Part shown: positions 21,606 to 32,950 of the stretch, in pieces
Numbering within the stretch: position 1 is the first letter of the stretch
How the letters are laid out: each line of letters opens with the position of its first letter
Source: Jackrogersella multiformis
Lineage: Eukaryota > Ascomycota > Sordariomycetes > Xylariales > Hypoxylaceae
Direction of reading: 5' to 3'
Assembly: GCA_902806575.1 (NCBI GenBank)
Contig: CADCXD010000008.1
Coordinates: forward strand, 248,001 to 312,000
Length of the DNA stretch: 64,000 nucleotides
Made by a program: the position numbers and the translations under genes
The notes under the pieces: generated by a model
What the model was told of the DNA's origin: nothing
Seen by the model: only the letters and a program-made list of their open reading frames with translations
Database searches by the model: none

Positions 21606-23078
21606 CACTCTTGGCTAATAGCAAATGATTGTCGGGGGACAATCACTGTCTCTAACCAACATGATATCAACAATGGAACCCTCTCTTTATGTAACGGTAA
21701 ATTTCTCTACCTCGACATCAAAAATGCAACAGGGACACTTAATTTCACTACATAACGACCGGTTACACGATCACTATCTATGACAGTCCTCAATTGCAAA
21801 GCTTAGACTTCCCTCAGCTTACGTTTATCGACTCACTACATATAGCTCAAGCAACTACGCTCACAACAATCTCACTACCTCTACTATCATCAACCGGCTA
21901 CTTGGAGCTTGCTGGAGATTTTGGATATTATAGCATGCATGTTATAAGTCTGAATATCACGGAGACGCCCTCCCTAGCGGAATTCATCGTACAAAATGTA
22001 ACCCACCGCGTAAATCTGATATTGGTGGACAGTGGGTCCGATAGGGATCTTTCCGGGATGACAGCCACTTTGACTTCTGCTGTTACTATAAAAACTGATA
22101 GATGCTTGTTCTTCTCTCGTTTGCTGGTATGATCTTGAGGAACTGACATCAGTCATTAATTTTACCATGAATAATGCAGCTAACATCCAGTTCAAATTTT
22201 CATCATTGAGAATCAATGGATCTATGATATTATAATACTCAGGGTCAAATGGTGTCGTACCTATAGGAGGGAATGCTATTGATTTTAGCAAAGTAACAAC
22301 CGTTGGGTGGCATCTGAATATTACCTCAAATTCAGACGTTCATATTGATTTTGGCACACTTGAGAGCGTTGGGGCAAATCTTGTTGTCTGGAACAATACA
22401 AACTGCAGTTTCGATTTCAAGCAGTCTACATCAGTCGGAAGTTTACTTATGACGGACAACCCGAATACCTTATTGTCTCCTTTATCCAAATTAGAGAGTG
22501 CGGATAACATACACCTTCGCGGGTATATCGATACGTACGTCTCGAACTAGATCATATTCCTCATTGAAGATTGAGGTAACTAGGCACGAATTCTTCTTAG
22601 GTCACCTGGCCCAAATTTGTTCCCGGCCCTGAAATCTGTTCCGGGAACGGTCAAGATTGAGGCCTGGAATGACGACTTTAATTGCTCGAAGTTGGTTTCC
22701 CAGTGGTATGATGGCACAATTCATAACCTTCACTGTAACGGAACAGACAACGGAACGGATACGTCAGCATTGGGGTCGCCTCGTACTCTCTCTCAAGGAG
22801 CATGGGCTGGTATAGGTGTGGGTATCGCTCTTGTTGTTCTTAGTGCTATCGCAGCCGTGGTATGGCTTGCTATCCAGTTCAGACGCCGACTCAATAAACT
22901 AGAGATGGCTCATCCGCAGCAGCCTCTTCAAGGTTCCCCGGAGACAGAACCCGCGTAACCACAGCTAGAGCAAAGGCTCGAAGTGGAGGGAACCGGTATC
23001 ATACGAGAGAAGCCGGATGATCACCTAGGAGAAATGCATGTGCAGCCAACAGACCGTGTACATGAATTGGATACATAG
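21606..23078 (+). pseudogene. Decayed receptor-L-domain membrane protein gene
   Basis: Translated pieces form one protein: a cysteine-starting repeat region (NDCRGTITVSNQHDI), Ecm33/receptor-L-like strands (LQSLDFPQLTFIDSLHI, HIDFGTLESVGANLVVWN), a juxtamembrane part rich in N-x-T sites, a clear membrane helix (WAGIGVGIALVVLSAIAAVV) with RRR stop-transfer, and an acidic tail ending HELDT at 23076. One normal intron (22535-22600, GTACGT...TTAG) is intact. Lesions seen: no start codon or signal peptide (stop at 21603-21605, no Met before NDCRG); a frameshift near 21750 (stop at 21753); a second frameshift near 22125; an in-frame TAA at 22233; and TAA at 22956, after which the tail continues in frame for 39 codons. 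Both TAAs could come from CAA by C-to-T change. Intact relatives are single-pass cell-surface proteins in filamentous fungi; ligand unknown. Confidence 0.7.
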
Positions 23079-23972
23079 ATGATAACCTAGTAGTTTGATT
23101 AATCTCATTGCTTCCGTTCAAAGGCAGGACAATACATGTCAGTTACGTGTAGTTAGTGGGACTTTCGAAAAACTTTCGAACTAATTTGATTTGACTGCAA
23201 GAGACTTAGTATTATCAAAAGATGTACATATGAATCTATGCTTGTGTTGTGAAATCTAAGAAGCGAATATAATATAAATTAATTTCACCTTGGAAAGACA
23301 AAATACCCGTTTTGGTTTTATATCTCTCCACTTCACACCTGATCTTACATCCATTCTTTTTAAAAAAATACATATTTCAAGGAAATGATGGTAATGACAA
23401 TGGCATCCAAGCTCGACTAATGTGACATCCGGAGGTGGAAATCAGGGGTCACCTAAGTCAGGTGACTGGGATAGGGGCTCGCTGTAGGACCCCTTTATTC
23501 ATCGCATCGTACTGGACTTGTACTTGAAAAATCTTGAACTTTAGACTTCGGGGAATCGTCGGCCTATAATTAGGTACATATTAGATGATGGTTCGTAAGT
23601 TATTATAATACCTACATGCTAACAGACAGCGTAGTACTTTTCCGTAGCCGGAGCGAATAAAACCAAGTAGCCAAGCAACTGTAGGCTTTATGTAAATTGC
23701 TACGTAAGCCCCTGAGAAGGAAGAAATATCTCCTTCACCCCCAGTCGATATCAAGTCACGCAAGGCACCCCGTGCCATTACGAAAAGGTCCACCTTATAC
23801 TTGAAAAGTCATCGCATGCATTCAAAGAGCTACTCTGTGATTGGTTCATCTATACAGAAAGTCATAACCTGTCATCAGACCCCGATCTGCCATCTATCCT
23901 GTATTTCCATATGCCTACCTAACGCCGTGTCGCTGGTCCTATACGTCACGTACTCGCATTCCATATCCCCGG
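23079..23972. other. Intergenic region, no gene seen
   Basis: Lies between the L-domain pseudogene and the 3' end of GPI1. AT-rich; no feature recognised. Confidence 0.45.
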
Positions 23973-26297
23973 TTAGAGCCCCCTCCCTGCGCGTCCGTTC
24001 ATATGCCGTCTTCCGTTTAGCGTCGGTGCTGCTGGGAAGGCGTACGGATATACGTTCACCGGTCGCTTCTTAGCCGGTAGCGAATTCAACGCTTCCCACA
24101 TGTCCACGATGCCGGCTCTGCGTGCGGGAAGCATGCTATATTGCAAAGAGTACAGGGCCTTTCGATGAATCGGCGGGACAAAACGGCCTGTGACGAGGCA
24201 GAATAGCACTCGGGGTGATAGGTAGTGTTTTCGGATACGGCTGCCCATCTGGAAGTACTGGCGGAACATAGCCGCGAATGTGAGTGGTATAGGCTATATC
24301 CTGTTATTTCTTCGCCCATCACAATGAGACGACTAGGAGGCTACAAACCTTGAGGTAAATAACCGAGGTAGGTTGTGAGGGTGATGGTAGGGTTGAAGTG
24401 GAATTAATACTAAGTCTATCGGGGGTATCACGAAGTTCAAAACGAATGCCGCCTAGTTATAATTAGTCATGGGGCAGTATTGTGGCGGAATGATGCATAG
24501 AACTCACCTGGTAGACGCCTAGGGTCTTTACCCCTAAGCATCAATGCGAACAATGGAAAATGGTTCAAACAAGAAAGTAGTGTATCGAAAACGGCCTTGA
24601 ACGATATGATTATCATGCGTGCAAGGGCGAAGTTGAGATAGAATACAACAACGGTGGGTAGTAGAAAGAAGAGAAGCGTGAACAAGATGGTGCCCACAAG
24701 AAGTTGATCGAGGTCATAGTCACACGCGTCAACACGGTTTCTTAGTACATTGTACTTCTTGCCTCGGAATAGTTGAAAGAGGGAGAGTAGGATTGTGAGC
24801 TGCCAGTGGAAGATGCGTGCCGAGGCAAGGTAAAAGGAGTAAATGTGAATAGTGAGCATCGAGAGGAGGTCGGAGAAAAGGGCGATGGGCATACTGGCAC
24901 CGCCAAAACTGGAAAAGCCAATGAACCAAACGATGTGTGGTAATAGAGGCTGTAGAGCCTCGATACAACTTGACCAATAATCGATGACCCAGAGGAATAG
25001 GTCGCCTAAGAATAACGCCAACTCGCTATTGAGTTTCAGACCAGCGGGCCAGCCCATGAGCCACGATATACTACTCTGCAATGCATCGATAGTATACCTT
25101 CCTAGAATCATGCTGATCATCTCAGCTACCCACTCAGCATTGTCGATGATATATGAACCAAGAGCGATGCCGATGATAACATCGTTGGCTACAAGCCACA
25201 GGCTGTTATAGAAGCGTATATAGTCCGGATGGCTAGTTGTGACGCTGTCCCAATCCTTTTTTCGTAGTCGCAGTTTAACATATTGCATAGGCCAATAACA
25301 AAACTGCTGAAGACGTATTTCCACTTGCTGAGCCGTCGCGGATACATCCTTGAGTGCAGGGGAATTCGGACGGGCTCTCCACTCTAATACGAGCAACAGG
25401 GCCTCGGCAGCGACTCGATGGCCGAGTAAGAAAAGCACGAAGATCCTGCGAATAATAGGGAATGCGTAGAGGATGATCATGTCCCAGATCCACAAGATCA
25501 CGTAATTTTTCATGTTTGCGGCATGTTCGACTACTCGTTCGGAGACGCTTAGAGTGCGCTTGGGCCGGGTGCCGATGAGCGGCACATTCTTCTGTAGCAG
25601 GTGTTCCAATTCCCATGCCCAATTAATCTGATTAACAATTCTGCCAAGCGCCTTGTCTTTCTGGGTCGGTGTATGCTTAATAACCGAATGCTGCTTCAGC
25701 TTGTCGACCAGCAAACGCTTTTTCAGGTTATTCCTTCGCTCCTGTTTCTCGTCTTCGGCTTCGGAGCTATCGTATGCATGATACAATGTATGGTCCTCCT
25801 TATCAACTAGTGAGAGCGCAATGGGGTTTAAGGATATATATTGCATGCGAAGAGGGATTGGCCTTTCGAACAAAATAATCTGTATACTCGATGCTTTCGG
25901 GCAGGTGATTTTGGGCTCTCGTTGAGACGGGCAGACGGTGGCTCGTACCCATGACGGGTCTGGCTCGAAATCGGAATCGCGGTTCGTGATGCCTAGAACG
26001 TGCATAGAAGACTGTCCGCAAATCTCAAATATTCGGGGGACAGGGTGAGGAGCACTCCGTAGCAGGATGCCCGTCTTCAATGCATTCTCGACATTTCTTG
26101 GCTACGCGTAATGTTGTCAATACGGGCTACAGAGTACAGGAGCAATGCAAACTGCTCACATCGACATGATCCAAGACGGCGACGACGACAACATCCAAGT
26201 TCGAATTTCTCCAGCCGACGATGACACCAGGAACATCAGAGGCGATATCGATCGGCCAGAATACCCTCATTAATCCATCATACTCTGGCATGACCAT
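23973..26297 (-). CDS. GPI1: GPI1/PIG-Q subunit of the GPI N-acetylglucosaminyltransferase
   Basis: Four exons on the minus strand: 26297-26160, 26101-24508, 24452-24349 and 24293-23973, giving 718 residues, all in phase. Exon 1 encodes the fungal Gpi1 start (DGLMRVFWPIDIASDVPG, VGWRNSNLDVVVV). Exon 2 holds the ENALKTGILL stretch, the loop WAWELEHLLQKNVPLI and several membrane helices, with the signature NVLRNRVDACDYDLDQLL then GTILFTLLFFLLPT. Exons 3-4 supply GGIRFELRD, YLKPIPLTFAAMFRQYFQ and LSPRVLFCLVTGRFVPP. Gpi1 stabilises the ER complex (Gpi3, Gpi15, Gpi19, Gpi2, Eri1) that transfers GlcNAc to phosphatidylinositol, the first step of GPI-anchor synthesis. The start is uncertain between Met 26297, 26291 and 26270. 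The first two lie inside the last exon of the upstream small gene in another frame. Confidence 0.93.
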
Positions 26298-26774
26298 GGG
26301 CCAGCGTCAGAGCACTCCAGTCAGAAGGAGCCTCTGCGCCGGAGCTGTTCTCGAGCAGATATTCCAAGACTAGGCGATCGCGGATGCTACGAATGTATCC
26401 ATTAGTCGGGATTGTCTCAGCCGAAGGGGATTTCGGTATTACCAGATCGGCCTCGACTCGAGCGATATGTTGTACAGGTATGAGTACTATGATGAAAGCA
26501 AGACTCAAGAGGGCGAATCCCTGAGCGGCGCGGACCTAGAGAAGCATTAGAAAAGCTTCCCGGCTTTTTTCTTCTTCATCTATTCCTAGGGAGTTTACGT
26601 GGTTCGGATATCGTCTACATCTTAGAACTATCGAGGGAGAGGGGATCTGCTCACAATAACACCTTTATCCCAGGCAAAGACGGTCAATTCGTAGAGCCGG
26701 GTAACCAGATCCCATCGAGCAGTGATGTAGCCAGCTACGAAGATCGCGAGGGTGAGTATAGAGAAGGGGTGCAT
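26278..26774 (-). CDS. Small two-helix membrane protein overlapping the GPI1 start
   Basis: Two exons on the minus strand, 26774-26655 and 26535-26278, split by a 119-nt intron (GTGAGC donor, CTCTAG acceptor, phase 0), giving 125 residues. Exon 1 encodes MHPFSILTLAIFVAGYITA, an N-terminal membrane helix or signal anchor, then RWDLVTRLYELTVFAWDKG. Exon 2 has a second helix (GFALLSLAFIIVLIPV) and a hydrophilic C-terminal tail ending GHARV. The stop TGA (26278-26280) lies 20 nt inside the GPI1 reading frame in another phase on the same strand. I do not recognise the family. Supporting evidence is the clean splice pair, the phase match and the membrane-protein pattern running across the junction. 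Co-membership with an ER membrane enzyme gene makes an ER role plausible, but that is inference. The nested arrangement suggests a shared transcript. Confidence 0.68.
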
Positions 26775-28342
26775 GTAGGAAGCCGGTAATTATTCTCTTT
26801 CGAGTCGCATCGCCTGGCTATCCTCCTTCTCACAAATTGATGATCGTATTGCAGAATGTATTATCGTGATCGCCAACTAATAAACCGATGTCTTGGATGT
26901 TCGATATAGCTCAGGGTATTATTATTATATTTGATAATAATCCTAGCTACCGGTTCGAAGAAATTGTGGTGTCTGCGCCGGTTTCGTAATTGTAGTCGCA
27001 CGAGGCTTTTCGCTTGTCTTGTTATATGAGGTCCGAGTCAATTGCTGTGCATCAGTGCTTTCGGGGCTTCGTGAAATATTGGACAGTATAACGAGCGACG
27101 AGGGGTGGTGTATGTTGGTTGATCCCTACAAAGTAAAGAAAGTTGAAAGTTGTAAGTTGCAAGTCGGAACCTTGGAAGTTGATAGTCAAAAGGTTGAAAG
27201 TCGAAGTGGATGTTGTTGTTTGTTACTGCCCCTTGCAGTTTGTATTGAACTGGATTGGACTTGCAGAGTTGCATTGCGTATTGCGTGTACAAATTAGTTT
27301 ATCGATACACGCGGCTTCCTACTAAATCGTTAAGTGCGATTTAATGGGGAGAAATAAATACACTAGGGTAGTGGGATCTGACGTCGAGGGCGGGCCGCGC
27401 GACACAAGGTTGAAAGTTATAACCACCAATTTCCTAACCCACTGAATAAACACTTCCTTCTCCACGGATATTGCGCCTTTTAACCTTTCAAGTCTAAAGG
27501 TAGATCATAAGTGAAAGAAAAGAAGAATCAATAAGGTAAGAACTATCGAGATCGGAGTTATTAAGGTACCGTAGGAATTATTAAGGGAATAAATAACTCT
27601 TAATCTCATCCAATCCCAAATGCTCCAACTAGTCGTCGACTCATTTTGAATTTGAATATAACAGAAAGTATCCGAACAACTCAAAAACCCAGTCAAATTC
27701 TTGTAATAATAATAATATTATTATTTCCAGTCACCGACCACAATTAAGGAACAGCTCTCAATACTATGCACGTATTGTTTATGTAAGCACTCAGGGTTGT
27801 AAGTCGGTGCGCAGGTGATGTAAAGAAGTTGACACAAACTAGGAGGAATTCATGAGTTAATCTAGTGGGTTTTATACATTTGAATACGAAGAGCTGAGTT
27901 GTCTAGGGTACTAATAAATACGAGCTGTCTCCGAATTCCATTAGGCTACAATAACCGCCAAGGTGTTACGGTTACGTCGAGCTAGCCCTGCATTACTATT
28001 CATCTCCTGGTCTCATTCCGCAAAAGATCGTCACTTTCAGCTAGGGCGTGGTGGGCGTGGTGACGCTGAGCTCAGCCTTACCAAACCTATCGACAGCTAG
28101 AGAGACAGATGCCCCGCGGGGTTGATTGGGAACGATGACATTGGCCGAGATCATATCACAGCTCACAGCTCACGGCTCATGGCCCACGGCTACCTGCAGG
28201 CTGCCCAGACTTCCAGGGTTCTAGGTAGGTACCTAAGGGGGCGGTAAAAATCTGATCTGGCTGTCTCCATTGGGGCGATTCGGAATCTCGGCACCTTTTG
28301 CGGCACGGCCGGCCGAGGATCTTTGATCTTCCCAGTCCCTGA
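26775..28342. other. Long intergenic region, no gene seen
   Basis: Probable promoter of the small membrane protein/GPI1 pair near 26775-26950, then about 1.4 kb without coding signal. A purine-rich GTTGAAAGT/AAGTTG repeat stretch lies at about 27137-27205, an AATAATAAT run at about 27706-27725, and GGTAGGTACCTAAGG near 28224. Confidence 0.5.
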
Positions 28343-28793
28343 TCATTTCTTTTTCATATGGAAGGTATCGTTCTCTTTATTATCCTCTCGTGCTTCGGCT
28401 AGGAGTTTGTCTATACCCCGTTCCTTAAGAGCAACCTATATAGAGAGTGTGCTGGTAGTTAGTGACGAAACTATCTTGTAAACAAAGCAAGATTCATATG
28501 TTAGACGCAGTACGCGTGTTGAATGAATATTGGCCTACCTGGAGACATTTTTGATAGTCTTTAAAGAGCTTGGAGCATTCGTTGTCGTCTGCTCTTCCGT
28601 TGCCTCGGAGATATTCTAAACTGATGTGAGACCAAATCAAGTTGAAAAGAGAATGCTAGACATACTCTCACTGTACCACTTAAGAAAGCAAGCATCGTAT
28701 CGCCTACTCTGATCAGCTTTCTGATAGAATATCTTTAGCTCCTCGCGCTTACTCTTTCACTTCGTTGCACTCTGGCGCGAGTGAGGCCGACAT
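28343..28793 (-). CDS. MDM35: Mdm35/TRIAP1 twin CX9C intermembrane-space protein
   Basis: Four small exons on the minus strand: 28793-28753 (41 nt), 28703-28666 (38 nt), 28615-28539 (77 nt) and 28435-28343 (93 nt), giving 82 residues. The start MSASLAPECNEVKE is typical of the family. The first cysteine pair lies in the ECNEVKERYDAC segment and the second in ECSKLFKDYQKC, whose last two Cys are spaced CX9C. The tail is VALKERGIDKLLAEAR. Mdm35 is imported into the mitochondrial intermembrane space by Mia40 and forms a lipid-transfer heterodimer with Ups1/Ups2 (PRELI), moving phosphatidic acid or phosphatidylserine toward cardiolipin and PE synthesis. Every splice site is GT-AG and all phases close (249 nt with stop). 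No exon is long enough to stand out as an open frame, so automated callers could miss the gene. RRP6 starts about 450 bp away, divergently. Confidence 0.9.
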
Positions 28794-29244
28794 TTTGATA
28801 TACCTATATTAGCACGTGCTTTATGATATCTTAGTAGTTTAGGTATGTAAAACATGAATATCAATGAGAATGCGAGATGCAAGGTGTAAGACGTAAGATG
28901 GAGGATGAAGATGAAGATGCGTGACCGCTGCAGCTATTAGGTACCACCAATAGAAATAAATTATGGCCTCCATTAAATACGGTTATCGCTATCTTAGTAC
29001 TCCCCTGAGCACCTAGGTACATCACGTTGCATGAATTGTGTGTTAGAGATATTCAACTACCCGATACGCACTAAGTACCTGGGTACACAGGCATGTCAGT
29101 CTTATCGATAATGGTATAGGTCCGTGCTTTTGAATTTTCTTAGTCGGGTCCAGCGCATTTCAATTCCCAAAACTTCAACTTTCATCACCTTTCATCAACT
29201 TTCCTGTCGTTAACTTTCATGTCTTCGATAGATGACTAGCAACC
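28794..29244. other. Divergent promoter region of MDM35 and RRP6
   Basis: About 450 bp shared 5' region with CACCTAGGTACAT near 29010 and repeated CAACTTTCAT units just upstream of the RRP6 start. Confidence 0.5.
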
Positions 29245-31940
29245 ATGGGTTCCTCTCAGGACTTCAAGTCCGTACAGGAGAATATCCAGTCTGCTCTCGT
29301 CGCTACCACAAGGCTCACTAATCAGATAGCCGCCGAAGACATTAATTTCCAAAGAACGAGCAATCCGGACGTTGAAGAACAGCTGGACGACACATCCGCG
29401 CGCCTTCTAACATTGGCTACATCGCTCCTCCAGTCCTCGACTAAATCTACCGATCTCAATACCCCGAACCTTGAGGATGGCGACGATATTGATGCCCAGT
29501 GGTCGCGCATCGTGGATGTAGTTGACACTCTACTAGAGAAGGCCGACACTTGCTTAGACGAGTACACCGGGGTGATCAAGAGGAAGACTGCCCCAACCGA
29601 CCAGTCGGGACCGGCATCTAAGAAATTTCGATCATCAACATTGGAAACTTCCATGCGCCGTGCCAATATCGCCAAACCCCAAGTCGCATTCGAAGTGAAG
29701 CCTCACAACCTCAACACATCTGCTTGGAAACCGATACTTACTACGAAGCCTCATGCCCTCGTCTCTCTCGAAGAGAGTCTCGCCACATTCAGCAATGAGA
29801 ACCAGACAACTCAGTATGACTACGCCCTTTTCCTACCCCATCCACTTGGATTAGTCCGTTTCCTCCAAGTCGTGTTCGATCCTGGCCTAAAGGTATCACA
29901 ATCCCGACGAAGGAAATGATAAGCTAACGGTATATTTAGATATAAGCACCCCTATGAGACCGAGATTCTCAAACTCGAATACCCAGAGATTGTCTTCCAA
30001 GCGAGAGAGCCCATCAAATATCAGCCCGTGGAAACAACAGCTGCTACATTCGTCGATACCTTTGAGGGCGTCCTGAATATGCTTGATGAACTAAAAACGG
30101 CCACGGAGATTGCTATTGACACAGAACATCATGATTTCAGAACATATACCGGCCTACTATCGCTAATGCAGATCAGTACACGTGAGAAGGATTGGATTGT
30201 CGACACTTTACAGCCATGGCGTCACAAGCTGGAAATTCTAAACGAGGTCTTTGCCGATCCGAAAATCATCAAGGTAAGTTCAAGCTGATCATCTAACCAC
30301 ATACAAATGTCTAACGATTCTAGGTCCTGCATGGTTCCTACATGGATATCCTTTGGTTGCAGCGAGATTGCGGCATATACATCGTCGGTCTCTTCGATAC
30401 GTACGAAGCTGCGGTGGCACTTCAATATCCCAGCAAAAGTCTTGCATACTTGCTAAAAAGATTTGTCGACTTCGATGCAGACAAGAAGTATCAATTAGCT
30501 GATTGGCGAATACGGTATGATAAGATCGTGATCTTGATACAAATATCGTATCTTCCCCCTTAGTCTTACTAATGCGAAACTAGTCCAATACCCGAGGAGA
30601 TGTTCTACTATGCGCGCTCAGACACCCACTACTTACTCTACGTCTATGATATGATGCGTAATGAACTATTAGAGCTGTCTTCGGAAGAACCCGAACAAAA
30701 CCTAATCCGTCAGGTTCTAGAGAAATCGAAGGAGACTTCTCTAAGACGGCATGAGACGTCTGCGTATGATGCTGAAGGTGGCCAGGGTCCCTTCGGGTGG
30801 TACAACATGCTTATTAGACAATCTGCTGGTAAATTCTCGAAGGAGCAGTTCGCCGTGTTTCGGGCCGTACATCAATGGCGAGACGAGATAGCCCGTCGTG
30901 AAGACGAAAGCACGGTGTACCTGATGAGTAACTCGACGCTCTTCAACATAGCCAGGCGCATACCACCCGACCCTAAAGCTCTCCACAGCCTTCTCGATTC
31001 TACATCGCCGCCCATTATCAAGCACGAGGCCTTTAACCTATTCAACATCATTAGCAAAGCCAAGGTAGAAGGAGCAAACGGACCCAGTGTTGTTGATGTC
31101 ATTCGCGGCAATGCATCATCCACGATAAGTATCGGCGAAGTCGCAAAGTCGGTCTTCCCTCAGCTGAGAAGCAACGACGCAAAAGTCTTAGAGGCACAAG
31201 ATCTTGTCTCGCAGACTTCTAGATTATGGGGCAAAATTCCAATGAGTAGTCGGTGGGATAAGTCGTCTACCATGGATACCCCAAGGGCCGTGCAGTTTGA
31301 GCTCCCTTGGGCAAAATTTATCAAATCGAGCAAACTATTAGATGAGGTAGTCACGCAACCACAAGGGCCAGCTGCGGAAGCAGAAGACGTTATTTCACTA
31401 GAGGATAACCTGAATCAATCTGCACCGCCCGTTGATGCCGAATTTACTCTCAAGCTCGGGTTAAGGCGCAAGGCATCCGAAATAGATTCAGAGTCGGAGT
31501 CAGGGCTAGAGTCTGGAGAGGTTGACGACACGATGTCTAAACCAGAACCCAACTCGGATGCCTCAGCCGGTGCAGAGGAAATTGCAGTTCCCGATATGGA
31601 TGACAGCGAGGAAGAGACGAGAAAGGCGAAGAAGGTGAAGAAAGCTGAAAGGTCTCGTCGACGCGCTAATAAGGAAGAGCGTCGCGCCAAAAAGCTACTT
31701 AAACGTGCCAAGATGGGAACAGCCACCGATGTGGCGGAGGCATCAGAAAAGGTCGAAGATGAAGACGATGAGCCCTTTGACTACAGCAAGGCAAAATCTG
31801 TTCTTAACGCTACGAGAGCTACTAACGGTGCTCCGCAAGCAAAGAAATTTAACCCCTATGGCATGACGCTTGAGGGCCCGAAGCCCGCGAGAAAGATGCA
31901 CGGCGAGAAGCCAGGCAAGAGCCTTACGTTCAGGAAATAA
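29245..31940 (+). CDS. RRP6: Nuclear exosome 3'-5' exoribonuclease Rrp6 (EXOSC10)
   Basis: Four exons, 29245-29813, 29940-30273, 30324-30514 and 30584-31940, give 816 residues. The first intron uses a GTATGA donor within CAGTATGAC; only this keeps the family motif QYKHPYETEI in frame. The N-terminus is the PMC2NT helical domain that binds Rrp47/C1D. The DEDD-Y exonuclease has IAIDTEHHDF, LHGSYMDILWLQRD and FYYARSDTHYLLYVYD, with the Tyr that defines the Y subgroup. The HRDC domain follows (RREDESTVYLMSN). The C-terminal third is acidic then strongly basic (KKVKKAERSRRR), fitting nuclear and RNA-binding tails. Rrp6 trims 5.8S rRNA and snoRNA precursors and removes cryptic transcripts. Catalytic residues appear intact. 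Confidence 0.96.
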
Positions 31941-32950
31941 GAGCTGTTAGGTTCTTGGGGGGATGCTTGTACATAAGACAACGGTAGCCTTGTTCGGCGT
32001 TAGCATGGTCGAGGTAGTAGCATCTTTTGCATTCCTACGGAGTTAGAGGATTCAGATCGATGCCTAGGGGGTCTCTAAACGGGAGCATACCATTAGCTAG
32101 TTGGTTGATTAGCTCTAGAAATACCCCAAAGCCCCTAGGCTAGGTAGCTATGGTAATTGTGTTGAGCCAAATTTACACCTGTATGATCACGTATTGTTTA
32201 TTGCTTAAATGCAAGTAATCGTGTGTGAAGACATCTTGGGTTCTCGTAGACTACTTAATTACCCAAGTATATACATCCGCAACGTAATCAACACTAAATA
32301 AGAAAACCATAAACGTTTTTCTCTCCTACCTATCCTAAGAGGATACGCGGGTAAAATAGCGTCGCAGACAGTCATAATGATACTGTATCAAACTGTGCTG
32401 CCATCTAACCCTTAATTACTTAATCAGCATTTATTACCAGCTATAACGCGTATGAGTTACCTAATTAAGTGTTTTAAGGGATATGTGTACGGTATAAATT
32501 AATATTATTACCACGGCTTACGCACTGTCTATCTACCTACACTTCTTCCAATGCTACCTTTCTAGAAGGCTGTCGCTCGAGTCGGAACGAGTATCCTCTA
32601 CATGGACTCTTAGGAAGATCGGCTGTTCTAATTTTTCATCAGATGACATTCACTTTGACTCAGGTTCCTTCGATTATCTCCATTTGACTTTAGGTCTTAA
32701 GTACCTTATATAAGGTTAATAACATGTTTGTTCAGGTCTCCAGGATACTACCGGCCTCATATCTTTCTAATATCATCACAAAAGCCTTCATGGGAATTTA
32801 GATACTGTGATCAAGTATTAAGCTGCCGTGGATGATGATTCGGACAATCTAGTTCTCAATCTTAATAGGCTATGATGCTAATTATATATATACGAAGTTA
32901 ATCTTGATCGTCCACGAACGCCGATACAGGAACCCCGAGGCGTGGTCTTG
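31941..32950. other. Convergent intergenic region, no gene seen
   Basis: Lies between RRP6 and the collagen-like gene. AT-rich, with a TCTAGAAATACC-type patch and CTAGGCTAGGTAGC near 32135. No coding signal. Confidence 0.45.

Noticed and set aside
23581..24073. Short frames downstream of GPI1
   Set aside because: No motif, no splice connection; AT-rich intergenic sequence.
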